Source: an uncultured Flavobacteriales bacterium
GTDB lineage: Bacteria > Bacteroidota > Bacteroidia > Flavobacteriales > Crocinitomicaceae
Direction of reading: 5' to 3'
Assembly (NCBI GenBank): GCA_946480815.1
Contig: CAMLLB010000056.1
Span: 1-28,056, forward strand
DNA: 28,056 nt
The first letter of the stretch is position 1. Every line of letters starts with the position of its first letter. A program made the position numbers and the translations under genes. This document shows positions 1-6,699 of the stretch, piece by piece. A model generated the notes under the pieces. That model searched no databases, had not been told where the DNA came from, and saw only the letters and a list, made by a program, of their open reading frames with translations.

Positions 1-188
1 ATGATGGAACTTACTACTTATTGGAAAAGAAATTCTATAACGCTAAAAAATTAAGCCCTGCTGTTACGAACGGAATTTCTGAGATGATCTACACCGTTGA
101 CGGAGAAAAGTTTCGAGTAGTATTTATCGATAAATTAAAGCCAAAAGCTAAATCATACAAACAGGCAAATTTGCCGGATGATTTATAA
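1..188 (+). CDS. C-terminal fragment of an unidentified protein (5' end outside window)
   Basis: Reading frame 3 is open from base 3 to a TAA at 186-188 and gives about 61 residues, starting DGTYYLLEKKFYNAKKL and ending KQANLPDDL. The tail is rich in lysine and alternates hydrophobic and polar residues, as in a soluble alpha/beta or beta-rich domain. There is no membrane segment. A hairpin with a T-run begins 24 bases after the stop, which supports a true gene end. The frame starting with the ATG at base 1 stops after 17 codons and is not the gene. I do not recognise the family. Confidence 0.6.
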   Translation, partial: DGTYYLLEKKFYNAKKLSPAVTNGISEMIYTVDGEKFRVVFIDKLKPKAKSYKQANLPDDL

Positions 189-211
189 GCGAAAATTAGA
201 ATAAGAAATTG

Positions 212-237
212 AAATCCCGGCAAGCATGTCGGGATTT
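212..237. terminator. Intrinsic terminator hairpin, probably used from both sides
   Basis: An 11-bp stem (one G-T pair) has arms 212-222 and 227-237 around a 4-base loop. On the + strand it runs into a T-tract (TTTTTTTT, 234-241), so it can end the upstream partial gene. The convergent kinase gene ends at 240, so its transcript crosses the hairpin too, although the T-tract on that strand is weak. The right arm contains GCATGTCGGG, which recurs exactly in the rRNA operon terminator at 27581-27590. Confidence 0.75.
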
Positions 238-239
238 TT

Positions 240-1523
240 TTATGCCAGTATATCTTTCTCGTCGAGATTCAGGACCACGATGGAGTAGGTTGTTCCATGC
301 TTTCCCGTCCGGATTTCTTTTGTCCCCTCCAGCTGCTCAATTAATGTATCAATCAAAACCAATCCGAAAGATGAGTTTCCGCTTTGTTGTTTCCAAACAC
401 CGTTATCGAAATAGGTAATTCGCAGATAATTCTCTTCTTCTTTTTGAATCTCGATGTGAATCTGAGCATTCGACATATCATCAAACGCATGTTTCAGCGA
501 ATTAGAAACCAGTTCATTAACCAAAAGCCCAACCGGAATCAGCGTTTTTAATCCGATCCTGCCAATCTCTGTTTTGATCTCGTATTGAACACTTTGTTCC
601 TTAAAGCTCAAATTCATGATCTCATGAATCAATTCATCCAGGTAATCACCGATCTTGATCTGGGATAAATTATCGTTTTGATACAATTTTTGGTGGATCA
701 TTGACATGGCCATGATCCGATTGATCGATTCCTGGAACAAAACCCGGAATTCCAAATTATCAACTTCCTGGCTTTGCATACGCAAAAGACTGACCACAAT
801 CTGGAGGTTATTCTTTACACGGTGGTGGATTTCCCGAACCAATGTCGTCTTTTCATCATTCTGCAACAGAATTTTGGTATTCTGGTCCTTTAACTGAGCA
901 TACGATTCCAATAATTTCTTCTCAGAATAACGATTCAGTTCCAAAAACAGATAAAACAAATAAAAATTCAATGAGAATGCGGCTATCATTTCGATCAGCA
1001 AAGCCATCTTTTCATAAATGGTAAGTGGCTTTAAGAATTGAATTTGGTTGTTGAGGTAAAGAAAAATAAATACCCCGATTACGCAGACAGAGAGAAATAA
1101 CAGGATATAACCTAATCTGCGGCCCAAGGTGAAAAAGGCCAGGAATACGACTGTCATCGACCACAATACATCCACTAAATGAATCCTGCTGTGATAAAAC
1201 ATTAAAGCAAATGCAACAATAATGTATCCACATATCGAATAAATATAAAAGACCAATAAATAATTCCTGTTATTCGCTTTCATAAGAACCAGACAAATTG
1301 CACTTATGATCGTTGCAACAGCCATCATACTAAAGCTTTCCATTGATTCAAAATACCGCATGTAGGAAAGAATGCCAAAAACGCATAAGAACATCATGGA
1401 CATACGAAAAGCGAGCTTTACCCGTAACTCTTCAAAATAGGTTACGACTTCGCCGGGAACAGAGTCAGATTCTAAATTTTTCAATTGATAGCAGTATGAA
1501 TCTAATATACTCAATTTTTCCAT
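240..1523 (-). CDS. Membrane sensor histidine kinase, HisKA_2 type
   Basis: A protein of 427 residues. Several hydrophobic segments lie between about residues 40 and 195, giving roughly six membrane helices and little room for a periplasmic sensor. A short linker follows, then a HisKA_2 dimerisation domain with the motif EIHHRVKNNLQIV (residues 231-243); the likely phospho-acceptor is H234. The ATPase domain has an N-box (NELVSNSLKHAF), a G1 box reading DNGVW where DNGVG is usual, and SSFGLVLI as the G2 region. I chose the ATG at 1523 because it follows GGTGGA closely. The open frame extends upstream to 1829, but that part lies antisense to the SDR gene. No response regulator is adjacent, so this is an orphan kinase; its signal is unknown. 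Confidence 0.85.
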   Translation of the reverse strand: MEKLSILDSYCYQLKNLESDSVPGEVVTYFEELRVKLAFRMSMMFLCVFGILSYMRYFESMESFSMMAVATIISAICLVLMKANNRNYLLVFYIYSICGYIIVAFALMFYHSRIHLVDVLWSMTVVFLAFFTLGRRLGYILLFLSVCVIGVFIFLYLNNQIQFLKPLTIYEKMALLIEMIAAFSLNFYLFYLFLELNRYSEKKLLESYAQLKDQNTKILLQNDEKTTLVREIHHRVKNNLQIVVSLLRMQSQEVDNLEFRVLFQESINRIMAMSMIHQKLYQNDNLSQIKIGDYLDELIHEIMNLSFKEQSVQYEIKTEIGRIGLKTLIPVGLLVNELVSNSLKHAFDDMSNAQIHIEIQKEEENYLRITYFDNGVWKQQSGNSSFGLVLIDTLIEQLEGTKEIRTGKHGTTYSIVVLNLDEKDILA

Positions 1524-1593
1524 TCCACCAAGAAAATTGAAACTCAATTCTAAATAACGTGAGTTCAGGTTAAATAAGTATTTTCGTGTTACA

Positions 1594-2376
1594 ATGAAAC
1601 AAGTAGCATGGATTACGGGAGCTTCATCAGGAATTGGTGAAGAAATTTGCCGACAATTGGCGAAAAAAGGATTGAGACTCATCTTGTCCAGCAGAAGTGA
1701 AGAGAAATTGCTTGACTTGAAGAACTCATTACCTAATCCCGAAGAACATTTGATCATTCCGCTTGATCTGGAGCACTCCAATGGTTTCCCCGCCTTGGTA
1801 GAACAGGCCATGACAGAAATGAAACGCATTGATTACCTGTATAATTGCGGTGGTTTAAGTCAGCGTGCTGAAGCGAGTGAAACCTCTCTCGAGGTGGATC
1901 GCCGTATTATGGAAATCAATTACTTTGGAACTGTTGCACTTACAAAAGCTGTTTTGCCGGTCATGCAGGCGCAAAAATCAGGTCATATCATTGCTATTTC
2001 AAGCATCGCCGGAAAATTCGGGTTTTACCTGCGTTCGGCATACAGTGCCAGTAAACATGCCATTCAAGGTTTTTTTGAAAGCCTGCTTTTAGAAGAAGCG
2101 AAGAATAATATTGCTGTAACGATTGCTTTTCCTGGGAAAATCAACACGCCGATTTCCATGAGTGCACTTGGAAAGGACGGGAAAGCTCACGGGGAAATGG
2201 ACCACAACCAGGAAACCGGGATGCCGGTCGAGAAATGTGTTTCAATCTTGTTGAAAGCCGTAGAAAAAAAGAAAAAAGAAGTTCTAATCGGCAACAAAGA
2301 AATAAATGCGGTAACGCTGAAACGTTTCTTCCCGCGATTATTCTGGAAAATTATTGCGAAGCAAAGCGCTACTTAG
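1594..2376 (+). CDS. Short-chain dehydrogenase/reductase (classical SDR)
   Basis: A 260-residue protein with the Rossmann-fold cofactor motif TGASSGIG (residues 8-15), an NNAG-type element reading NCGG (84-87), a catalytic serine in ISS (136-137) and the catalytic pair Y150-x3-K154 (YSASK). SSR at 32-34, after the second strand, suits NADP(H), but that is inference. The C-terminal part (residues 190-260) resembles SDRs of the DHRS7 kind. The substrate is not evident. The gene is divergent from the sensor kinase with a 70-base gap and convergent with purC. The gap contains TATTTTCG (1579-1586), one mismatch from TAnnTTTG, but it sits too close to the ATG to be a convincing promoter. Confidence 0.88.
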   Translation: MKQVAWITGASSGIGEEICRQLAKKGLRLILSSRSEEKLLDLKNSLPNPEEHLIIPLDLEHSNGFPALVEQAMTEMKRIDYLYNCGGLSQRAEASETSLEVDRRIMEINYFGTVALTKAVLPVMQAQKSGHIIAISSIAGKFGFYLRSAYSASKHAIQGFFESLLLEEAKNNIAVTIAFPGKINTPISMSALGKDGKAHGEMDHNQETGMPVEKCVSILLKAVEKKKKEVLIGNKEINAVTLKRFFPRLFWKIIAKQSAT

Positions 2377-2378
2377 AA

Positions 2379-2479
2379 GATTTTAGGATGTTAGGACATC
2401 AGGATATTAAGACCAGATTTTTACTCTTCCATGAAGAATCTAAGTCTTAATATCATAAAATCTTAAAGTCCTGAAGTCT
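2379..2479. repeat. Imperfect palindromic intergenic repeat, family A copy 1
   Basis: The gap between the convergent SDR and purC genes is filled by an AT-rich imperfect palindrome. GATATTAAGAC at 2403-2413 is the exact inverse complement of GTCTTAATATC at 2444-2454, and outer parts pair less well. The same words occur in the paaB-paaC gap: GTCTTAATATC at 13143-13153 is identical, and AAGTCCTGAAGTCT at 2466-2479 reappears inverted (AGACTTCAGGACTT) at 13101-13114. The right edge reaches the purC stop codon. It may also act as a weak terminator for both genes. Confidence 0.75.
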
Positions 2480-3437
2480 AAATAATCCCCTTCTCCATCA
2501 AAAACACTGCAACGTTGGTTTCAATGCGCTTGTTGATATTCGAGGTGTCACCTTTTACAAATGAATTTCCGGTGATTTTTTCATAAAGTTCAATGTAACG
2601 TTCGGTAATCGTTTCTACAAACGAATCAGGCATATCCGGCATTACTTGTCCATCCAATCCCTGGAAGTCATTCTCGATCAGCCATTGACGTACAAATTCT
2701 TTGGAAAGCTGACGTTGGCTCTCCCCTTTTGCCTGGCGTTCTTCATAACCATCCGCATAGAAATAACGGGAAGAATCCGGCGTGTGGATCTCATCAATCA
2801 AAATGACTTCTCCGTTTCTGATCCCGAATTCATACTTCGTATCTACCAGGATCAGACCTCTTTCCGCTGCCATTTCGGTTCCTCTTTGGAACAAAGCACG
2901 TGTGTAGGCTTCCATCTTTTCGTAAATATCCTGCGGAACAATTCCCTTTTTCAGGATATCTTCTCTTGAAATATCCTCATCGTGTCCCTCGTCTGCTTTG
3001 GTAGCAGGAGTAATAATCGGTTCCGGGAAACGATCATTCTCTTTCATTCCTTCGGGAAGTGTAACACCGCACAGTACACGTTTACCCAGAGCATATTCTC
3101 TTGCAGAATGTCCTGCCAGATACCCACGGATTACCATTTCAACACGTACCGGTTCACATGCATAACCAACTGCAACAGAAGGATCAGGCGTTCCGATCAA
3201 CCAATTTGGAACGATATCGCGAGTAGCCTCCAAGAACATCGTTGCAACCTGGTTCAATACCTGGCCTTTGAATGGGATTCCTTTCGGTAAAATGTGGTCA
3301 AAAGCTGAAATCCGATCAGTAGCAACCATTACCATAATGTCATTATCAATGGTATACACTTCACGTACCTTTCCTCTGTACACATTGGTTTGTTTCGGGA
3401 ACTTAAAATTGGTACTTGTTATTGTTTCGTTCAACAT
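2478..3437 (-). CDS. purC: SAICAR synthase (phosphoribosylaminoimidazole-succinocarboxamide synthase)
   Basis: PurC joins carboxyaminoimidazole ribotide to aspartate using ATP in de novo purine synthesis, giving SAICAR; it is cytosolic. The 319-residue protein matches the longer PurC type. It has the N-terminal YRGKVREVY nucleotide-binding segment, the signature [27 protein letters not shown] (residues about 102-115), and [12 protein letters not shown] followed by [13 protein letters not shown] (acidic active-site residues). It lies 18 bases downstream of the phoH-like gene on the same strand, so the two are probably co-transcribed. Nothing is truncated. Confidence 0.97.
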   Translation of the reverse strand: MLNETITSTNFKFPKQTNVYRGKVREVYTIDNDIMVMVATDRISAFDHILPKGIPFKGQVLNQVATMFLEATRDIVPNWLIGTPDPSVAVGYACEPVRVEMVIRGYLAGHSAREYALGKRVLCGVTLPEGMKENDRFPEPIITPATKADEGHDEDISREDILKKGIVPQDIYEKMEAYTRALFQRGTEMAAERGLILVDTKYEFGIRNGEVILIDEIHTPDSSRYFYADGYEERQAKGESQRQLSKEFVRQWLIENDFQGLDGQVMPDMPDSFVETITERYIELYEKITGNSFVKGDTSNINKRIETNVAVFLMEKGII

Positions 3438-3455
3438 AATTTCAATTTGGAATCG

Positions 3456-4466
3456 TTATTTTCTTCTTGATTTTGGTTTTACCTCGTCGTCGTCTTCTTC
3501 TTTCTCAAACTTCTTTGCTTTTTCGATCGCTTCCGCTTTATCGAAAGCATCAATGATCCGTTTCACCAATGAGTGACGGATTACATCACTTTGTGTCAGT
3601 CGAATGATCTCAATTCCTTCCACATCATTCAAAATATCCAAAGCATAAGCCAATCCGGATCGTTGGCGATGAGGTAAATCAACCTGGGACATATCTCCTG
3701 TGATCACAAACTGCGCGGTTTGTCCCATTCGGGTCAGGAACATTTTCATCTGCATCATGGTTGCATTCTGGGCTTCATCCAGGATTACGAATGCTTTATC
3801 CAATGTTCTACCCCGCATAAATGCCAAAGGTGCGATTTCGATAATTCCGAATTCGATCATATCTGCCAGTTTTTCCGGTGGGATCATATCACGCAGGGCA
3901 TCGTAAAGCGGCATCAGATACGGATCCAGTTTTTCTTTCAGATCCCCGGGAAGGAATCCCAGGTTTTCTCCTGCTTCAACAGCCGGCCGCGTCAAAACGA
4001 TGCGTTTTACCTCTTTCGCTTTCAGGGCGCGAACTGCCAATGCAACAGCTGTATACGTTTTACCGGTTCCAGCAGGACCGACTGCAAAAACCATATCACT
4101 TTTGTTCACTGCTTGAACCAATTTTCGCTGATTCAGTGTTTTTGCCTTGATTTTTACTCCTCCGTTTCCGTGAACCAGGGTCTCTGTTCCATCCGAAGAA
4201 AGCATAGCGGATCCATCGTCCAACATCAGGTTGTCGATGTTATTCTCTGTTAGAATATTGTATTGGTGGAAATGCGCGAGGATCAATTCAAACTTGCGTT
4301 CGAACTCTTCCATGACTTCAGGATCACCAACAATTGTCAGTTCGTTACCGCGCGAATTGATCTTTAATTTTGGAAAAAAAGATCGAATATGCTTCAGGTT
4401 GGAATTGTTAACTCCAAATAGTTCAGCAACATTGGCGCCTGTAATTTCAATTTTCTTCTCTGTCAA
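3456..4466 (-). CDS. PhoH-like P-loop ATPase
   Basis: A 336-residue PhoH-family protein. The Walker A motif is GPAGTGKT (residues 130-137) and the Walker B region is FVILDEAQN (226-234). Family blocks TRPAVEAGENLGFLPGD (159-175) and ITGDMSQVDLP (255-265) are present. An N-terminal domain of about 110 residues precedes the ATPase, and the C-terminus is a charged low-complexity tail rich in E, D and K. PhoH-like proteins are cytosolic and have been linked to RNA metabolism; the role here is not shown. No in-frame ATG lies between the upstream stop and residue 52, so translation probably starts at the TTG at 4466. It is first in an apparent operon with purC. Confidence 0.92.
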   Translation of the reverse strand: MTEKKIEITGANVAELFGVNNSNLKHIRSFFPKLKINSRGNELTIVGDPEVMEEFERKFELILAHFHQYNILTENNIDNLMLDDGSAMLSSDGTETLVHGNGGVKIKAKTLNQRKLVQAVNKSDMVFAVGPAGTGKTYTAVALAVRALKAKEVKRIVLTRPAVEAGENLGFLPGDLKEKLDPYLMPLYDALRDMIPPEKLADMIEFGIIEIAPLAFMRGRTLDKAFVILDEAQNATMMQMKMFLTRMGQTAQFVITGDMSQVDLPHRQRSGLAYALDILNDVEGIEIIRLTQSDVIRHSLVKRIIDAFDKAEAIEKAKKFEKEEDDDEVKPKSRRK

Positions 4467-4513
4467 TGTGAATAAATCTTTTGTTTGTAAGTTCCGGTTG
4501 TATTATTAACCCG

Positions 4514-4532
4514 TATTTTTGAAACAAATTTA
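4514..4532. promoter_or_regulatory. Back-to-back -7 boxes between phoH-like and SAM hydrolase-like genes
   Basis: TATTTTTG at 4514-4521 (+) matches the Bacteroidota -7 consensus TAnnTTTG and lies 46 bases before the ATG at 4568. On the minus strand TAAATTTG (4532 down to 4525) also matches and could drive the phoH-like gene. The two boxes are 3 bases apart, so divergent transcription would compete. No good -33 TTTG was found at the expected spacing for either. Confidence 0.45.
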
Positions 4533-4567
4533 ATTAATTTTTCAACGGATACGGACAGGTTTATCAA

Positions 4568-5416
4568 ATGGGAATTATCACTTTGACAACTGATATGGGA
4601 TTGACTGACTACTATGTAGCAGTTCTGAAGGGAAACTTATTCAAATTAGCTCCCGAAGTATCCGTTGTTGATATTACCCATCAGGTCCGTCCCTTTGACA
4701 TCGCGGATGCGAGTTATTACATCCAGGCCTCTTTCAGAGAATTTCCCGAAGGAACCATCCACATTATCGGAGTAGACAGTGAACCGATCATTAACTCAAG
4801 TAATGGGGCCTATCCAAGTATTTTATTGTTCAAGGGCCATTATTTCATTTCCAACGACAACGGTATTTTTGCGCTGATCCTTCGTGAAGAGAAGCCGGAA
4901 GGCTTTTGGAGAATTGACAATGTACTGTCAAACCCGAAAGGACTTCGTTTCCCGGTAAAGAATATTTTTGTTCCGACTGCAGTTCGAATCCTTTCCGGAG
5001 AAGCTTTAAGCGAAATTGGCTCGGAAGAAACCTCCTGGCGCGTTGCCCATACGGTAAATGCTGTGATCGAAGAAAACCTCATCAAAGGCTCTATTGTTCA
5101 CATTGATCATTACGGGAATGCCATTACCAATATCACCAAAGAAATCTTTGGCCGCTTTGAAGATGCTCCGTTTACGATCCTCTTCCGGAAGCGTGAATAT
5201 TATATCGACGAAATATCAAGTACGTATAACGACGTGGCTCCGGGAGAACGTTTGGCTTTCTTCAACGACAATAATCTGCTTGAAATTGCGATCAACAAAG
5301 GAGCAACCGGAAATGGCGGCGGAGCAGACTCCTTGTTCGGGCTTCGTGTCCACGACCTGGTTCGCATTGAATTCACACCACGTGGATCGGCAAAAACTAT
5401 TGATTCACTATTCTAA
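4568..5416 (+). CDS. SAM hydroxide adenosyltransferase family protein (DUF62)
   Basis: A 282-residue protein related to fluorinase and chlorinase. Family members studied elsewhere split S-adenosylmethionine with hydroxide into adenosine and methionine. Diagnostic segments are ITLTTDMGLTDYYVAVLKG (residues 3-21), VVDITHQVRPFDI (33-45), HIIGVDSE (65-72), GHYFISNDNGIF (90-101), and in the C-terminal domain VHIDHYGNAITNI. The family Asp is D70, but the Arg expected seven residues later in the VDPGVGTxR motif is S77 here, so activity may differ. It is a single gene with its own -7 box and is followed by a palindromic repeat. Confidence 0.88.
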   Translation: MGIITLTTDMGLTDYYVAVLKGNLFKLAPEVSVVDITHQVRPFDIADASYYIQASFREFPEGTIHIIGVDSEPIINSSNGAYPSILLFKGHYFISNDNGIFALILREEKPEGFWRIDNVLSNPKGLRFPVKNIFVPTAVRILSGEALSEIGSEETSWRVAHTVNAVIEENLIKGSIVHIDHYGNAITNITKEIFGRFEDAPFTILFRKREYYIDEISSTYNDVAPGERLAFFNDNNLLEIAINKGATGNGGGADSLFGLRVHDLVRIEFTPRGSAKTIDSLF

Positions 5417-5434
5417 GTAGAATTGAAAGGTTGG

Positions 5435-5483
5435 CTTCGACTACGCTCAGCCACCTTTAAACGTATACTGAGCGTAGCTGAAG
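5435..5483. repeat. Inverted repeat CTTCGACTACGCTCAG, family B
   Basis: CTTCGACTACGCTCAG (5435-5450) and CTGAGCGTAGCTGAAG (5468-5483) are inverse complements over 16 bp with two mismatches, the loop being 17 bases. From memory, very similar CTGAGCGTAGTCGAAG palindromes are scattered through other Bacteroidota genomes. It sits between the DUF62 gene and the ABM gene and could fold into a hairpin in the transcript, but lacks a T-tract. Confidence 0.8.
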
Positions 5484-5508
5484 TATGAACTTTTGAACTA
5501 AATACATT

Positions 5509-5832
5509 ATGCTCACACGAATTGTTAAACTGACATTCCAGGAAGAAAAGGTAGCCGATTTCCTTGCATTTTTTGATACCATCAATACGCGGGTAAGTTC
5601 CTTTGAAAATTGTTATGGAATGCGTTTAATGCAAGATATTCATCATCCGAATATTATTTTCACTTACAGTAACTGGAAAGATGAAAGTGCGTTGAACAAG
5701 TATCGTGATTCGGATCTGTTTGGCGGAGTTTGGTCGACCATTAAACCCTGGTTTAGCGGAAAGCCCGAGGCATGGAGTGTGAACACTTATTTTCAAGATG
5801 GTTCATTCGAACCCAACCATCTGTCCGATTAA
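5509..5832 (+). CDS. ABM-fold (antibiotic biosynthesis monooxygenase-like) small protein
   Basis: A 107-residue protein typical of the dimeric ferredoxin-like ABM family. It opens with TRIVKLTFQEEKVADFLAFF (a beta strand, then a helix), continues with a strand around residues 36-43, then IIFTYSNWKDESALNKYRDS, the family's strand followed by a W/E-containing helix, and ends with WSVNTYFQDG. ABM proteins include quinol monooxygenases and haem-degrading enzymes, while many others have no known substrate; the sequence does not decide. The ATG at 5509 follows the family B palindrome. It is not obviously co-transcribed with gldF, which has its own -7 box. Confidence 0.75.
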   Translation: MLTRIVKLTFQEEKVADFLAFFDTINTRVSSFENCYGMRLMQDIHHPNIIFTYSNWKDESALNKYRDSDLFGGVWSTIKPWFSGKPEAWSVNTYFQDGSFEPNHLSD

Positions 5833-5869
5833 ACGTTTATAGCTACTCAAAACAAGAAGAAGCACTGCT

Positions 5870-5923
5870 TCTGATTACAGTGAATCGAAATTAATCAGAT
5901 TCTCAATATTGTTCTTATTTTTG
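5870..5923 (+). promoter_or_regulatory. gldF promoter region with inverted repeat
   Basis: TATTTTTG at 5916-5923 fits the -7 consensus and lies 17 bases before the gldF ATG at 5940. Upstream is a perfect 8-bp inverted repeat, TCTGATTA (5870-5877) and TAATCAGA (5892-5899), separated by 14 bases. The position overlaps where a -33 element and activator or repressor sites would lie. The regulatory role is inferred. Confidence 0.45.
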
Positions 5924-5939
5924 CCGAAGTTAATTAGAT

Positions 5940-6695
5940 ATGAAAGCACTTTACTGGAAAGAGATCAGGAGTTTTTTAGGCTCAGTCATCGGATATATTT
6001 TCATTGTCATTTTCCTCGTGTTTACCGGAATAATGCTTTGGCTCGTTAGCGGACCATCCAATTTAATGGAGGGTGAAGAAGCTGATTTGATCCCGTTTTT
6101 CAATGTTGCTCCTTATGTTTTATGCGTTCTGATACCTGCAATTACCATGCGGATGATCGCCGAAGAACGAAAAACAGGGACCATCGAACTACTCTTTACC
6201 AGACCGATTACAGATTTTCAGATTATTGCAGCAAAGTATCTGGCCGGCGTTACCTTATTACTCATCTCACTTCTCCCGACACTCATTTACTATTACAGTA
6301 TGGTGAGCCTTGGTGCAGATGCCTTTGATGAAGACGGCATAGCAAAAACAGTGATCGATGAAGGGGCTACTTTCACTTCCTATTTGGGATTGGTTTTACT
6401 TGGTTCATGTTTGATTGCAATCGGTATTTTTTCTTCCGCAATTACCAGTAATCAAATCGTTTCGTTCATTATCGCCATGTTTCTTTGCTGGCTTTTTTAC
6501 GATGGTTTCGACCAGCTCGGGTCATTTAACCTGATGGGTGATTTTGATATTGTCTTCCAATATTTAGGCCTTACGTCACATTACATAAGCATTAAAAAAG
6601 GAGTAATCGATACAAGCGACCTTATTTATTTTTTCGGGATGATTGCAATTTTCTTAGCTGCAACCCTAACAGTTGTTAAATCTTTGAAACGTTAA
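5940..6695 (+). CDS. gldF: Gliding motility ABC transporter permease GldF
   Basis: A 251-residue integral membrane protein of the ABC-2 permease type. It starts MKALYWKEIRSFLGSVIGY, the usual GldF opening, and has about six hydrophobic helices, including residues 16-36, 56-74, 100-124, 148-172, 176-192 and 228-246. RMIAEERKTGTIELLFTRPI (residues 66-85) is the classic ABC-2 permease motif. GldF works with the ATPase GldA and with GldG; in Flavobacterium johnsoniae these are needed for gliding. gldA is not in the window. gldG follows after 4 bases, so they form one operon. The sequence is complete. Confidence 0.95.
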   Translation: MKALYWKEIRSFLGSVIGYIFIVIFLVFTGIMLWLVSGPSNLMEGEEADLIPFFNVAPYVLCVLIPAITMRMIAEERKTGTIELLFTRPITDFQIIAAKYLAGVTLLLISLLPTLIYYYSMVSLGADAFDEDGIAKTVIDEGATFTSYLGLVLLGSCLIAIGIFSSAITSNQIVSFIIAMFLCWLFYDGFDQLGSFNLMGDFDIVFQYLGLTSHYISIKKGVIDTSDLIYFFGMIAIFLAATLTVVKSLKR

Positions 6696-6699
6696 TCAG

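Noticed and set aside
1524..1829. 102-residue N-terminal extension of the sensor kinase frame
   Set aside because: It lies antisense to the SDR coding region, has no domain resemblance, and the ATG at 1523 has a good ribosome site and precedes the membrane part.
3720..4253. 177-residue frame opposite the phoH-like gene
   Set aside because: It is a shadow of a strongly conserved gene and is rich in H, F and C with no family resemblance.
5094..5420. 108-residue frame inside the DUF62 gene
   Set aside because: Other-frame shadow, no initiation signal, no recognisable motif.
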